The notes beneath the pieces are model-generated. The model ran no database searches. It saw nothing but the letters and a program-made list of their open reading frames with translations, and was not told where the DNA came from. This document shows positions 9,171 through 18,550 of a stretch of DNA of 64,000 bases, piece by piece. Positions within the stretch are counted from its first letter, which is position 1. Each line of letters opens with the position of its first letter. Source of the stretch: Massilibacillus massiliensis (GTDB lineage Bacteria > Bacillota > Negativicutes > FLKF01); NCBI RefSeq assembly GCF_900086705.1, contig NZ_LT575483.1:435166-499165 (forward strand), read 5' to 3'. The position numbers and the translations under genes were made by a program.

Positions 9171-9563
9171 TTATAAAATAACTGCACTATCAATATTTGT
9201 AAATATAGTATCTTTTGCACTTTTTCCATCCATGGCTGTAATAACCGTTTTGTTGGTCACACTAACAACTAAAGCTACATCACGCATATAAACTAAGGAC
9301 TCTTTCGCCCCTTTTTGCGCAATTTTCTCTACAGCATCATTTAATTTCATTAAATCATGACTACTAAATTGCAAATTACGAAATTTCATGCGATCTAATG
9401 CATGTTGAGAAAATTTCACTCCAGAAATTTCTTGATCTAATAGCTTAGAAAAACTATCCTTTCCTTCATTTCTTTTGGTGACCGCAGACAAATTTGTTGG
9501 TTTTGTACGGTTATCAAGCGGTAATAATGGCTGTGTTTGATAATAAATAACATTATCAGCCAC
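9171..9563 (-). CDS. Flagellar operon protein (TIGR02530-type)
   Basis: This 130-residue protein belongs to a small family found only in flagellar operons, normally between flgD and flgE, as here. The core GVKFSQHALDRMKFRNLQFS and a C-terminal segment with ALVVSVTNKTVITAMD are typical. There is no signal peptide or membrane segment. Its role is unproven; a chaperone or hook-assembly factor is a guess from location. The ribosome site is AAGGAGG upstream of the ATG. Confidence 0.85.
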   Translation of the reverse strand: MADNVIYYQTQPLLPLDNRTKPTNLSAVTKRNEGKDSFSKLLDQEISGVKFSQHALDRMKFRNLQFSSHDLMKLNDAVEKIAQKGAKESLVYMRDVALVVSVTNKTVITAMDGKSAKDTIFTNIDSAVIL

Positions 9564-9604
9564 GACTCTACCTCCTTAAAAGAAACAGATTTCATTATAA
9601 AAAA

Positions 9605-10222
9605 CTAAGCTACTTCAATGTTAGTCAAACTTGACATCGATACTTCCGTATTTCCTACCATTAATTTTGTTTCTCCATCCACAATTTTAACAGAAGTCAC
9701 TGTACCTGATTGAGATACATTGTCAGAATCTTTCCAAGTAACTTTTTTACCTATAAGCCCACTTGCTTGCAATCGATTCAAATATTGAATTTGCTCTGAC
9801 ACAATATTGTTGGTAGCATCAGCACCTATATAAGAAACTTGCGACAAGTCAACTTCTGTGTTTCCTACCATTAACTTTGCTTCACCATTTGCATATTTTA
9901 CGGAGCTTACAACCCCAGTATACGTATTATTTTTCGCATCTGTCCAAATAATGCCTTTACCTACTACAGAATTTGCTTGAACCGAACTCATTGCTGTATT
10001 CAAATTCGTCATTTGTTCAAGTGCAGAGAATTGCGCCAATTGAGCAACATATTCACTATTATCTTGTGGATCCAAAGGATCTTGATATTGCATCTGTGTA
10101 ACCAACAACTTCAAAAATTGTTCTTTGCCTAATTCATTATTGGCAGTAGTTGCAGTAGTAGTAGTCGCTAAATTAGAAACTGCTGTTCCATTTTTCGTAT
10201 TTAAAACTGTACTATCTGACAT
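9605..10222 (-). CDS. flgD: Hook-capping / scaffolding protein FlgD
   Basis: FlgD caps the growing hook and is needed for FlgE polymerisation. The conserved N-terminal domain is present ([22 protein letters not shown], then [15 protein letters not shown] at about residues 31-73). The C-terminal half holds two copies of one module: the first with [20 protein letters not shown] and [12 protein letters not shown], the second with [19 protein letters not shown] and [12 protein letters not shown]. The length of 205 residues is normal. It lies between fliK and the small flagellar operon protein. Confidence 0.94.
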   Translation of the reverse strand: MSDSTVLNTKNGTAVSNLATTTTATTANNELGKEQFLKLLVTQMQYQDPLDPQDNSEYVAQLAQFSALEQMTNLNTAMSSVQANSVVGKGIIWTDAKNNTYTGVVSSVKYANGEAKLMVGNTEVDLSQVSYIGADATNNIVSEQIQYLNRLQASGLIGKKVTWKDSDNVSQSGTVTSVKIVDGETKLMVGNTEVSMSSLTNIEVA

Positions 10223-10234
10223 AAGAACCCCTCC

Positions 10235-11650
10235 TTATATTTTATAATCGATTCCTTCCTCAGCTTTATTCACTAAGGAAACTTCATTTACTTTATCAAC
10301 TTCATCCTCAAAATTGGCCAAATCTATTTTACGATTTTTAAAGCGATTGTTCTGTCCTTGCTGTCCCGGTTGACTTTGCCTGCTATCAGAGAAAAATTCG
10401 CCAAGTCCACCATAAACACCAACCGTATCTACTTTAAGCCCTTGGTTCGTCAGTTCTTGCTTTAACTGCACTAAAGTTGTTTCTAAAATATTTCTTACTT
10501 GCGTATTATCACTATGGAAAGAAGCACTTACAACACCATTCTCTACGGTAACTTTTAAGGTTAATTCCCCTAGATGTTCCGGCTTTAACTTAATTACCAT
10601 TTGCGTGTCTTCAGTCCCTTTGATCAAGCGTGCTTGTTCAACGATCTGCCCATGAATTTCAGATGCAGGCACTTGCGGTGCAGAATTTGCGGTAGCAGGC
10701 GTTTCTGCGCTGTGATTGGTTTGATTCGTTGTCATAGTCAAAATTTGTCCAAAAGAATTTGTATTCATTTGTTCCGCATTTTTACCTGTCATATCAAACA
10801 TTCCAGCTTGTTCCTCTGTTGCACTACTTATATTCGTCACTGCATCAATGGTACGTACAGAATCAACTTTTAACTCAGAAGTGTTTTCTTTGCTGATCGT
10901 TAACGGATTAACTATTTCTTCTAAAGAGTCATCAGAAAGCCCCTTATCTACTTGTTTTTCACCTGTTGCATCAGGCAAAAGTCTTCTCATTTGTTGATTT
11001 ACCGTTTGCAACTCAGCCAAAACAGGTTGCTCAACAACTGTTTTTACTACAAGATCACGACTGCCTTCTTCTATCGACTTCAAAGCTTCTGCTTGATTTG
11101 CAAAAACTTCTGCCACATTATTTGCAGTTGCATCACGATTTGTAGGCTGCAAAAATTCTGTTGCCAAATTAGGCTCAACTGCGTCTCCAGAAGATTTCAT
11201 CAATACATTTAAAGGATCAGTGTCTGCGTTCACTGAAGTTAACATAGTATCGATGCTTGTTACTTCAACATTAGAAGTGCTTTGTGTTTGGCTTTTTATC
11301 ACGTCAGCAAAATTAATATTACTTGCTTGCGTTCCAAGTGCACCATTTAGATTTTCATCTTGTACTGCTGGTTTGGTTGTTTGGATTTCTGGTATCGAAG
11401 CCACGGTTAATAAAAAGGCTGCTTGCTGCAAATGCATAGATTGCTTTAAATCATTTGAACCATCCTCTGAATTTTCCACAATCTGATCTTTTTTTGTTCT
11501 AGCATCAGCAAAAATATCAGTGAACTTTTTTTCGCCTTTTTGATCATTCTTTTGCTTCGCATTTTGCGTAGAAGCAGTCTTAGTCGTTGTTTCTTGTAAT
11601 ACACGATTTGTTTCAGGCGCCACGTTTGCAAAATTCATCATCATGTCCAT
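10235..11650 (-). CDS. fliK: Flagellar hook-length control protein FliK
   Basis: FliK is secreted during hook growth and triggers the FlhB substrate switch. Most of the 471-residue protein is a low-complexity Thr/Asn/Gln/Glu-rich region, as usual for the molecular-ruler part. The C-terminal domain is recognisable in MVIKLKPEHLGELTLKVTVE followed by a VRNILETTLVQLKQEL helix (about residues 350-410). The start is the ATG at 11648-11650, eight bases after AAAGGAGG; an in-frame GTG three codons earlier overlaps the ribosome site. Codon use and synteny leave little doubt. Confidence 0.9.
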   Translation of the reverse strand: MDMMMNFANVAPETNRVLQETTTKTASTQNAKQKNDQKGEKKFTDIFADARTKKDQIVENSEDGSNDLKQSMHLQQAAFLLTVASIPEIQTTKPAVQDENLNGALGTQASNINFADVIKSQTQSTSNVEVTSIDTMLTSVNADTDPLNVLMKSSGDAVEPNLATEFLQPTNRDATANNVAEVFANQAEALKSIEEGSRDLVVKTVVEQPVLAELQTVNQQMRRLLPDATGEKQVDKGLSDDSLEEIVNPLTISKENTSELKVDSVRTIDAVTNISSATEEQAGMFDMTGKNAEQMNTNSFGQILTMTTNQTNHSAETPATANSAPQVPASEIHGQIVEQARLIKGTEDTQMVIKLKPEHLGELTLKVTVENGVVSASFHSDNTQVRNILETTLVQLKQELTNQGLKVDTVGVYGGLGEFFSDSRQSQPGQQGQNNRFKNRKIDLANFEDEVDKVNEVSLVNKAEEGIDYKI

Positions 11651-11696
11651 ATTTATCACCTCCTTTCACGGCAAACTAATATATTAAAATCAAGTT

Positions 11697-12401
11697 TCAT
11701 CTAACTTGGTTTACTGCAGGCTTCCCATTATACATCAAACGAGTTAACCTTGCGCTGCGCGAAGCATCAAACTTTGGCAATAATTTAGACACTTGGGATT
11801 CATCCATCTTACCCAGAATACTAATGATCATATCATCATCTAAGCTTTCTAAAATTGGTACTGCTTCTTCAGGTTTCATCGCGCCATATAAACGTGCAAG
11901 TTTAGATATCCGTTTTTTTTCCTCTGCTTGTCTTATTTTAAGTTGTTTATCAATTTCCGCTTTATCTAAAACTAAGGGCTTAGAGGCATCTGGTTTCTTT
12001 TCCTCTTCTGTTAATTTCAAAGGATCATCAGGATTACTTCCATCTTTATTCTTTGAATCCGGAATAATAATTGGCTCACCAGGTTTATCTGAATTATTTG
12101 TCTCTTGGGTTTCTGACTTAGCATTCAGCGGTTTTTCAAAATATTGTCCGATAATCGGATAATTATATAGCCCAAGTTTTTCATTGACTTGGCTTACATC
12201 AAAAACCCTCAAATAAACACCCAAGAAAAAGCCACCAATGATCAAAGCTAAAATTACAAAAAAAGCAACCAGAATCTTAGTTATTCGAAGAAATAGAGAC
12301 TGTTTTTCTTCTTCTTCAAATTCCTCATCATCTTCAAATTCATTTTCAAGCTCTTCTATTTTTTTTGTTGATTCTTCACTTTTTGCTTTGTTTGCCGCCA
12401 T
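11697..12401 (-). CDS. MotE-like flagellar protein (YlxF family, MgtE N-domain)
   Basis: This 234-residue protein has a charged Glu/Asp-rich N-terminus, one transmembrane helix at about residues 42-64, a Pro/Asp-rich linker, a helical segment, and a C-terminal domain resembling the MgtE N-terminal domain (YGAMKPEEAVPILESLDDDM, then ILGKMDESQVSKLLPK). This matches YlxF/MotE proteins, which sit at the same place in Bacillus flagellar operons and act as chaperones or stabilisers of the motor. It is not a magnesium transporter because the transport domain is absent. Confidence 0.85.
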   Translation of the reverse strand: MAANKAKSEESTKKIEELENEFEDDEEFEEEEKQSLFLRITKILVAFFVILALIIGGFFLGVYLRVFDVSQVNEKLGLYNYPIIGQYFEKPLNAKSETQETNNSDKPGEPIIIPDSKNKDGSNPDDPLKLTEEEKKPDASKPLVLDKAEIDKQLKIRQAEEKKRISKLARLYGAMKPEEAVPILESLDDDMIISILGKMDESQVSKLLPKFDASRSARLTRLMYNGKPAVNQVR

Positions 12402-12433
12402 CTCACTACCTACCTTCTAGGATACTTTCCAAA

Positions 12434-13006
12434 TCAGCTATATAGATCAAGAACTTTTCTTACATAGTTTTGAGTTTCAGCATATGGTGGAATCCCATTA
12501 TAGTTTTTTACTGCTTGTGGTCCTGCATTATAAGCGGCTACAGCTTTTGATACATCTCCATCGAAAGTATTTAACAGCTGCTTAATATATTTTACACCGC
12601 CTTCAATATTGTCACGCGGATCGTAAATATTTTTAACACCAAGTGAATCCGCTGTCGCAGGCATAAGCTGCATGATACCAACTGCTCCAGCATCTGAAAC
12701 AGCATCTGCCGTATAATTTGATTCCGTTTTAGCAACAGCGTTTACAAGACTAGGATCTACACCATATTTATGCGCTGCTTGATCAATTAAAGATGCAATA
12801 TCTGCTGAAGCAGTATTCGAAGCAACAGACTTATTTGCCATTGTTGCTGCATTGCCTGTTTTTGCTTTTGAATTAATTTCTCCATTTTTTTGTTTCATCG
12901 CCTGATCAACATAAGCTTGAAATTTATAATTATTAAAATTCTTAGGAGAAAATTTATCTTCAATCGTATGAATCCTTTGTAAAACCTGATTAATTCCTTC
13001 CATCAT
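12434..13006 (-). CDS. Lytic transglycosylase (SLT domain) in the flagellar operon
   Basis: The C-terminal 120 residues are a soluble-lytic-transglycosylase domain: the catalytic glutamate is E95 in VAKTESNYTADAVS, followed by GAVGIMQLMPATA and AVAAYNAGPQAVKNY. It should cleave peptidoglycan strands. The N-terminal 80 residues are Ser/Ala/Lys-rich and contain no signal peptide or membrane helix. The gene lies six bases after fliJ and before motE, so it probably opens the wall for the rod, as FlgJ does elsewhere, and could be exported by the flagellar apparatus itself. That export route is inference. Confidence 0.88.
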   Translation of the reverse strand: MMEGINQVLQRIHTIEDKFSPKNFNNYKFQAYVDQAMKQKNGEINSKAKTGNAATMANKSVASNTASADIASLIDQAAHKYGVDPSLVNAVAKTESNYTADAVSDAGAVGIMQLMPATADSLGVKNIYDPRDNIEGGVKYIKQLLNTFDGDVSKAVAAYNAGPQAVKNYNGIPPYAETQNYVRKVLDLYS

Positions 13007-13012
13007 TTACAT

Positions 13013-13459
13013 TCACCTTGCCATCCGTGTGTATATTTGCAATCCAATTTCATCAAGTTCTTTTTGTTCATCAAGTAACTGCTCTCGTTGAAATTTTTCA
13101 AAACTTTTATCACGTAATTGTTCAACTGTTTTTAATTTACTCATTGCCAGTTGCAAAATTTTAAGTTTTTCTTTCTTCGCCAATTCAGCTTCCACAATAC
13201 ATTGTTTTTGATTTTCAATTTGAAGACGCATCCGATCAAAATAACCGCTATAGCTTGTCAATGTATCAACTGTAATTTTTTGATTCGACATCTTATAATA
13301 TTCTTGCATCCCATGTAAGAGTTCATTTTCATAATCAACTAACTTGTTCTTTTGATCCAGCAAAAATTTTGCTGCCTTCGCGAACTCAATTTCTGCTTGC
13401 TCTTTTTTTATTTGTTCAACTTTAAGTACCGCATTTAACCGAAATTTAAACTTTTTCAA
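13013..13459 (-). CDS. fliJ: Flagellar export chaperone FliJ
   Basis: The 148-residue product is almost entirely coiled coil with heptad Leu/Lys/Glu patterns (FRLNAVLKVEQIKKEQAEIEF at the N-terminus). FliJ acts as the central stalk of the FliH-FliI export ATPase. The start codon is TTG at 13457-13459, about ten bases after AGGGAG. It directly follows fliI, the conserved order. Assignment relies on synteny and the coiled-coil nature because the family is weakly conserved. Confidence 0.9.
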   Translation of the reverse strand: MKKFKFRLNAVLKVEQIKKEQAEIEFAKAAKFLLDQKNKLVDYENELLHGMQEYYKMSNQKITVDTLTSYSGYFDRMRLQIENQKQCIVEAELAKKEKLKILQLAMSKLKTVEQLRDKSFEKFQREQLLDEQKELDEIGLQIYTRMAR

Positions 13460-13491
13460 TTAAAGCATTCTCCCTAATCTATTGATAAATT

Positions 13492-14805
13492 TCAAGAAGA
13501 TAATCCAAGCAATCGTTTTACTGTATCATCAAAAGTATCAACTTCATATACACCTTGTTGCAGAAAACTTTTGATTGCTTCAATCTGCACAATCGCTCTG
13601 TCAATATTTGCATTTGATCCCTTGACATACGCACCAATATTAATGAGGTCTTCTGCTTCACGATAGACTGCCATTAAAGATCGCATTTTTTGCGCTGCAT
13701 CATAATGCGTCTTTTCTACAATTTCAAGCATTACTCGACTTACGCTATTTAAAAGATCAATCGCGGGATAATGGTTTTGAGCTGCGATCGACCTCGAAAG
13801 AACAATATGACCATCCAAGATACTTCTAACCGCATCGGCAATTGGTTCATTCATATCATCCCCATCTACAAGTACAGTGTAAATTCCTGTAATAGAACCA
13901 ATATCATTTGTACCAGCTCTCTCCAATAGTCTTGGCAGCATTGCAAAAACAGACGGCGTATATCCACGAGTCGCGGGAGGTTCACCTACAGTTAAACCAA
14001 CTTCGCGTTGTGCCATAGCAAAACGTGTTACTGAGTCCATCATTAATACGACATTCATACCTTGATCTCGAAAATATTCGGCGATTGCGGTTGCCGTCAT
14101 GGCACCTTTAATTCTCACAAGTGCTGGTTGATCCGATGTAGCTACAATAACAACAGACCGTTTTAAGCCCTCTTCGCCTAAATCACGTTCAATAAATTCT
14201 CTAACCTCACGGCCACGTTCACCAATCAATGCAATTACACTAATATCAGCTTCCGTGTTGCGCGCAATCATCCCAAGCAATGTACTTTTTCCAACACCAC
14301 TACCAGCCATGATGCCGATACGTTGACCGCACCCCATTGTAATCGCGCCATCAATCGCTCTCACGCCAACCGGTAAAACTTCATGTATCCGAGGTCTGGA
14401 AAGCGGATGTGGGGGAATCGCATTCAATGGATACTCTTGTTCTGTATTCAAAGGACCCTTACCATCCATTGGATTACCCAATCCATCCAATACTCGACCC
14501 AATAAATTCCTGCCGACGCCTACTTTTAGTGTTTTTTGTGCCGATATTACCTCACACCCCGGTCCAATGCCCTGCATTTCACCAATTGGCATAAGTAGCA
14601 CGCGCCCTTGACGGAAACCAACAACTTCAGCAGGAATCTGTTCGACCTGTTTTAATCTGGAACAGACATAACATAGCTCCCCAAGACTGACATTAGGCCC
14701 CTGCGATTCGATAACTAAGCCAATGACCTGTGTAATCTTTCCATTCATTTTAATTGGCTCGCAGGAGTTTATCGCATTCATATATTTACTAATATCAATA
14801 TCCAT
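13492..14805 (-). CDS. fliI: Flagellum-specific export ATPase FliI
   Basis: FliI hydrolyses ATP to energise flagellar protein export. The 437-residue protein resembles the F1-ATPase beta subunit. It has the Walker A motif GSGVGKST at residues 168-175, the VALIGERGREVREF block, the Walker B strand VVLMMDSVTRFAMAQREVG, and the signature PSVFAMLPRLLERAG. The start ATG lies two bases after the fliH stop codon, with a CAGGAAG ribosome site. Confidence 0.98.
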   Translation of the reverse strand: MDIDISKYMNAINSCEPIKMNGKITQVIGLVIESQGPNVSLGELCYVCSRLKQVEQIPAEVVGFRQGRVLLMPIGEMQGIGPGCEVISAQKTLKVGVGRNLLGRVLDGLGNPMDGKGPLNTEQEYPLNAIPPHPLSRPRIHEVLPVGVRAIDGAITMGCGQRIGIMAGSGVGKSTLLGMIARNTEADISVIALIGERGREVREFIERDLGEEGLKRSVVIVATSDQPALVRIKGAMTATAIAEYFRDQGMNVVLMMDSVTRFAMAQREVGLTVGEPPATRGYTPSVFAMLPRLLERAGTNDIGSITGIYTVLVDGDDMNEPIADAVRSILDGHIVLSRSIAAQNHYPAIDLLNSVSRVMLEIVEKTHYDAAQKMRSLMAVYREAEDLINIGAYVKGSNANIDRAIVQIEAIKSFLQQGVYEVDTFDDTVKRLLGLSS

Positions 14806-14807
14806 CT

Positions 14808-15599
14808 CTACATAACTTCCTGAATCGCTTTTTTTACTGTTTCAATCTGTGTGCTCAACCTGGCATCAACATTTCCATTTGCACTTTCAACAATACAGTT
14901 TCCATTCGTCAGTGTTGCGTCTGCGGAAATTGTCAGTTGACTATCTGAATCAAGCATCGCTTGAAATTCACTTTTTGCCATTAATACGAGCTCATAATCA
15001 TCAGGAGAAACTTTAATCACAATCTCATTTTGATCACGGACTTTTTCTAAAGCTGTTTTCACCAGCGGTAATACAATCTGAGGTACATCAATCACATGCT
15101 GTGGTATAATTTTGTCCGCGATTGCCATAGAAATTTGAACAATTTTGTTTTCCGCTTTCAGAATACTATTTTTTGCTTCATTTTCAGCTAATCCAAGTAT
15201 GCGTTCTGCCTTTTCAGTTGTTTCTTTTATCGCATCCGTCATTTCATTCTTTGCTGTTTGATATCCATTATCATGTCCTTCATGATAACCTTTTTCTTTA
15301 CCTTCATCGTATGCTGCATTTTTTATTCCTTCTGCTTCTTGCTTAGCATCTATTAAAATAGCTTCTGCCTCTTTTTGTGCATTTGCTATAATGTGATTCC
15401 GCTGCATTTCAGCATCTTCAACAATTTTAGCACCTTTACGTTTTTGTTCTTCCAACATAACAGCATAAGCAGCGGCTGCAGCAATGTCCTCTCGGTCAAA
15501 CTCTATTTCGCCCTGTAATTTTCCAACAAAATTTATCTCTGGATTCTCCAACACTTTAGGACTATCTTGTAATATAGCGCTTTTTATAACCCTAGACAA
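14808..15599 (-). CDS. fliH: Flagellar assembly protein FliH
   Basis: FliH binds FliI and regulates the export ATPase. The 263-residue product has a long Glu/Ala/Lys-rich coiled coil (residues about 40-140) with a glycine-rich repeat segment (YDEGKEKGYHEGHDNGYQTA), typical of FliH, then an ATP-synthase-delta-like C-terminal domain. The start is TTG at 15597-15599, nine bases after AAAGGAG, and it overlaps the fliG end by eight bases. Confidence 0.92.
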   Translation of the reverse strand: MSRVIKSAILQDSPKVLENPEINFVGKLQGEIEFDREDIAAAAAYAVMLEEQKRKGAKIVEDAEMQRNHIIANAQKEAEAILIDAKQEAEGIKNAAYDEGKEKGYHEGHDNGYQTAKNEMTDAIKETTEKAERILGLAENEAKNSILKAENKIVQISMAIADKIIPQHVIDVPQIVLPLVKTALEKVRDQNEIVIKVSPDDYELVLMAKSEFQAMLDSDSQLTISADATLTNGNCIVESANGNVDARLSTQIETVKKAIQEVM

Positions 15600-16602
15600 C
15601 CATTTCGTCTCCTTTACCGCGAGATACTATAATTTCACCAGATTCTTCAAGGCGTCTAATTACGTTTACTACTTTTTGTTGTGATTCTTCTACATCACGT
15701 ATCTTAACAGGACCCATATATTCAATTTCTTCTTTCAACATATCAGCAGCACGCTTAGACATATTTTTATATACTTTTTCACCAACTTCAGGCGCAGTGG
15801 CTTTTAGTGCCAGTGCCAAATCTTTCTGATCTACTTCACGCAATACCAATTGCAGCGACCGATCGTCCAGCATAACAATATCTTCAAATACAAACATAAG
15901 ACGTTTTATTTCTTCAGCAAGTTCTGGATTTTCTACTTCTAAATTTTCAATAATTGTACGTTCTGTTGTCCTATCAACACGATTCAATACTTCGACAATA
16001 GAGCTAACACCACCCGCTGCTGTAAAATCTTGTGTTACAAGAGAAGAAAGCTTTCTTTCCAACACACGTTCAACTTCACGCAAAACATCTGGGGTTGTTC
16101 TATCCATCGTTGCAATTCTTCTAGCTACTTCCACCTGGCGTTCAGGCGGAAGTGCAGAAATAATGGCTGCCGATTGATCAGCTGATAGATACGCCATAAT
16201 CAACGCAATTGTTTGTGGATGTTCGCTTTGGATAAAATTTAAAAGTTGTGCTGGATCTGTTTTTCGGGCAAAATCAAACGGACGAATCTGCAGACTCGAA
16301 GTTAAGCGGTTAATAATATTAACTGCTTCTTCTGAGCCCAGGGCTTTTTCCAGCACTTCACGAGCATATTCCAAGCCACCTGTAGAAATATACTCTTTTG
16401 CCATTGCCATTTGGTAAAACTCACTAATTACTTTGTCTTTTTGTTCTTGTGTTACTTGGCGTTGGTTTGCTATCTCCAAGGTGAGTTTTTCAATTTCATC
16501 TTCATGCAAATGTTTAAAAAGTTGTGCCGAAATTTCTGGACCAAGTGCAATAAAGAGAATTGCCGCCTTCTGTTTATTTGTCAACTCATTAGATTCATAC
16601 AT
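15592..16602 (-). CDS. fliG: Flagellar motor switch protein FliG
   Basis: FliG transmits torque between stator and MS ring. The 336-residue protein has all three armadillo-like domains: N-terminal (NKQKAAILFIALGPEISAQ), middle with the EHPQT motif (SEHPQTIALIMAYL), and C-terminal with the charged torque helix (MLDDRSLQLVLREVDQKDL). The length and organisation are standard. The ribosome site is AGGTGAG before the ATG. It follows fliF and overlaps fliH. Confidence 0.98.
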   Translation of the reverse strand: MYESNELTNKQKAAILFIALGPEISAQLFKHLHEDEIEKLTLEIANQRQVTQEQKDKVISEFYQMAMAKEYISTGGLEYAREVLEKALGSEEAVNIINRLTSSLQIRPFDFARKTDPAQLLNFIQSEHPQTIALIMAYLSADQSAAIISALPPERQVEVARRIATMDRTTPDVLREVERVLERKLSSLVTQDFTAAGGVSSIVEVLNRVDRTTERTIIENLEVENPELAEEIKRLMFVFEDIVMLDDRSLQLVLREVDQKDLALALKATAPEVGEKVYKNMSKRAADMLKEEIEYMGPVKIRDVEESQQKVVNVIRRLEESGEIIVSRGKGDEMVV

Positions 16603-16623
16603 ATGCTCACCTACAATAACTTA

Positions 16624-18198
16624 TTATTCTTCTGACAACCATGTTCTTACCAATTGGGCAACTTCCTCTGGTCGCGTCTTAATTAGCTCTTCCAAAGCTT
16701 GTCTCTCTGTCATGCGATTTTTCTCTTCTGGTGACATTTCATCAAGACTTTCCATAGCAGCTGCTTGCTCATTCGCCTTTGCTTCTTTTTGAGCTTGCTG
16801 CAACGCTTCAAGAGCAGCCCGTTCTTCAGCTTCTTTAGCAAGACGAGCTTTCCGGCGACGCATATAGATAAATGCTCCAATCATCGCGAGAACCAAGACT
16901 CCTAAAGCTACTTTCATCCAGAACATCTGATTTTCTCTGTCAAGACGTGCTTGGTCTTCTCTAGCTTGACGGTCTGCCAACTCAGTGCTGAACGGTACCG
17001 CTTCTACAGAAATTGTGTCTCCACGTCCTGTATCCAAACCAATGGCAGAGGATGCCGCTCTAGAGATACTATCTTGTTGATTTCTCGGCATTTGTTCATC
17101 AACCAAAACCGCCACAGTTAAGCGTTTAATTGAACCTGGTGCCGCAACTACCTTTTCTTTACTCTCATTTATTTCAAAGTTTTTTGTTACTTCTTTTTTA
17201 TCATACTGCGATTGTGTATTATTGGCAGCAACATACCCCGGAATATTCGATGTAGTTCCTGCTGGTCCTCCTGGAGCTGCTGATGTACCATTATAGCTTT
17301 CAGCATTTTCTTGCGAACTACGAACAATTCCCGAATCATCAACTACTGGTTCAAAAACTTGCCGATCCAGTGTACGCTGATCAAAAGTCAGTTCAACATT
17401 GACTCTCGCAACGGCTTTTCCCTCACCTAATACTTGATCCAAAAAAGTCTGCAGATCTTTTTGTAAGCGATCTTGTACTTTTTTCGTCATATCCAATTGT
17501 GTTAGAGTCGCATTACCTACAGATTTTTCATCATCTTCCGGATCGTTCAATATTTTGCCGGCATTATCTACAATCGTAATATTTTGCGCCTGCAATCCCT
17601 GCACACTATGTGCAACTAGGTTCACAATACCTTTTATATGTTGTTTAGATAATTGCTGATTCGGTTTCAACTTCAACATAATAGAAGCTGTTGCCGGTTT
17701 TTCATTTTTCTTATATAAACTATCTTCCGGCAATACAATATGAACCCGCGCTTTTTCAACCTCTTCCAATTGTTCGATTGTCCTCGTTAGTTCACCCTGT
17801 AATGCTTGCAAATAGTTTACTTTGTTCTGAAATTCGGTAACACCAAGTTTACTATCATCAAATATTTCAAAACCTTTTTGCCCACGCGGCAACCCTTGAG
17901 TCGCAAGTTCTAAACGAGCATTATGTACATCTTTTGCTTGCACTAAAATCGCTGTACCACGTGATGATTCTTGCGGTTCATAAGGTATTTTCATTTCTTT
18001 GAGCTTTGCTGCAACTTCGCCCGCATCTTTCGCTTCCATCCCCGTAAACAAAGGTACCATATCCGGTTTACTACCCCACCAATAACTCCAACCAAAAATC
18101 GTTATCATTAATAGTGCAGCAACTCCCATAATCGTATACCGTTGCCTTTTACCAAGTTTATTCCAAACTTGCAGAGACTGCTCCTTCCAGTCTGCCAT
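16624..18198 (-). CDS. fliF: Flagellar MS-ring protein FliF
   Basis: FliF forms the membrane MS ring that carries the rod and the FliG rotor. The 524-residue protein has two transmembrane helices, near residues 22-42 and 430-448. Between them is the YscJ/FliF domain (AAKLKEMKIPYEPQESSRGTA; GFEIFDDSKLGVTEFQNKVN; EVEKARVHIVLPE). The acidic C-terminal tail (TERQALEELIKTRPEEVAQL) is the FliG-binding peptide. The start ATG is preceded by AAAGGATGAG. Confidence 0.98.
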   Translation of the reverse strand: MADWKEQSLQVWNKLGKRQRYTIMGVAALLMITIFGWSYWWGSKPDMVPLFTGMEAKDAGEVAAKLKEMKIPYEPQESSRGTAILVQAKDVHNARLELATQGLPRGQKGFEIFDDSKLGVTEFQNKVNYLQALQGELTRTIEQLEEVEKARVHIVLPEDSLYKKNEKPATASIMLKLKPNQQLSKQHIKGIVNLVAHSVQGLQAQNITIVDNAGKILNDPEDDEKSVGNATLTQLDMTKKVQDRLQKDLQTFLDQVLGEGKAVARVNVELTFDQRTLDRQVFEPVVDDSGIVRSSQENAESYNGTSAAPGGPAGTTSNIPGYVAANNTQSQYDKKEVTKNFEINESKEKVVAAPGSIKRLTVAVLVDEQMPRNQQDSISRAASSAIGLDTGRGDTISVEAVPFSTELADRQAREDQARLDRENQMFWMKVALGVLVLAMIGAFIYMRRRKARLAKEAEERAALEALQQAQKEAKANEQAAAMESLDEMSPEEKNRMTERQALEELIKTRPEEVAQLVRTWLSEE

Positions 18199-18236
18199 CG
18201 TCTCATCCTTTCACCAAAAAAGTATATTACTCTACA

Positions 18237-18536
18237 TCAAACCTGCATGCGCATAACTTCTTGATATGCATCTATCACTTTATTACGTACTTGCATAGTA
18301 AGCTGTAAAGCAATGCTTGCTTTTTCAGTTGCTACAATTACTTGGGATATATCTTTCACCTTTCCCGCCGCCATATCAATATTCGCTTGTTGCCCTTTTA
18401 ATTGAAGTTCATTTACATTATTTAAAGCTTCATTAAAATACTCGCCAAAACTTTTTTGTACTATTTTTTGATTTTCACCAAGATGTGTAGTTGCACTACT
18501 TACAACCGGCGTCAACTTCAATGCTTCAACTTGCAT
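18237..18536 (-). CDS. fliE: Flagellar hook-basal body protein FliE
   Basis: FliE is the small adapter joining the MS ring to the rod. The 99-residue product has the conserved C-terminal half (DVSQV-like KDISQVIVATEKASIALQL, then MQVRNKVIDAYQEVMRMQ) and a SFGEYFNEALNNVNELQ helix. It lies between flgC and fliF, as expected. The ATG follows an AGAGGTG ribosome site. Confidence 0.96.
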   Translation of the reverse strand: MQVEALKLTPVVSSATTHLGENQKIVQKSFGEYFNEALNNVNELQLKGQQANIDMAAGKVKDISQVIVATEKASIALQLTMQVRNKVIDAYQEVMRMQV

Positions 18537-18550
18537 TCAACACACCTCTT

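Noticed and set aside
11697-12401. Magnesium transporter MgtE
   Set aside because: Only the small MgtE N-terminal-like domain is present, with a single membrane helix, in a flagellar operon; this is MotE/YlxF.
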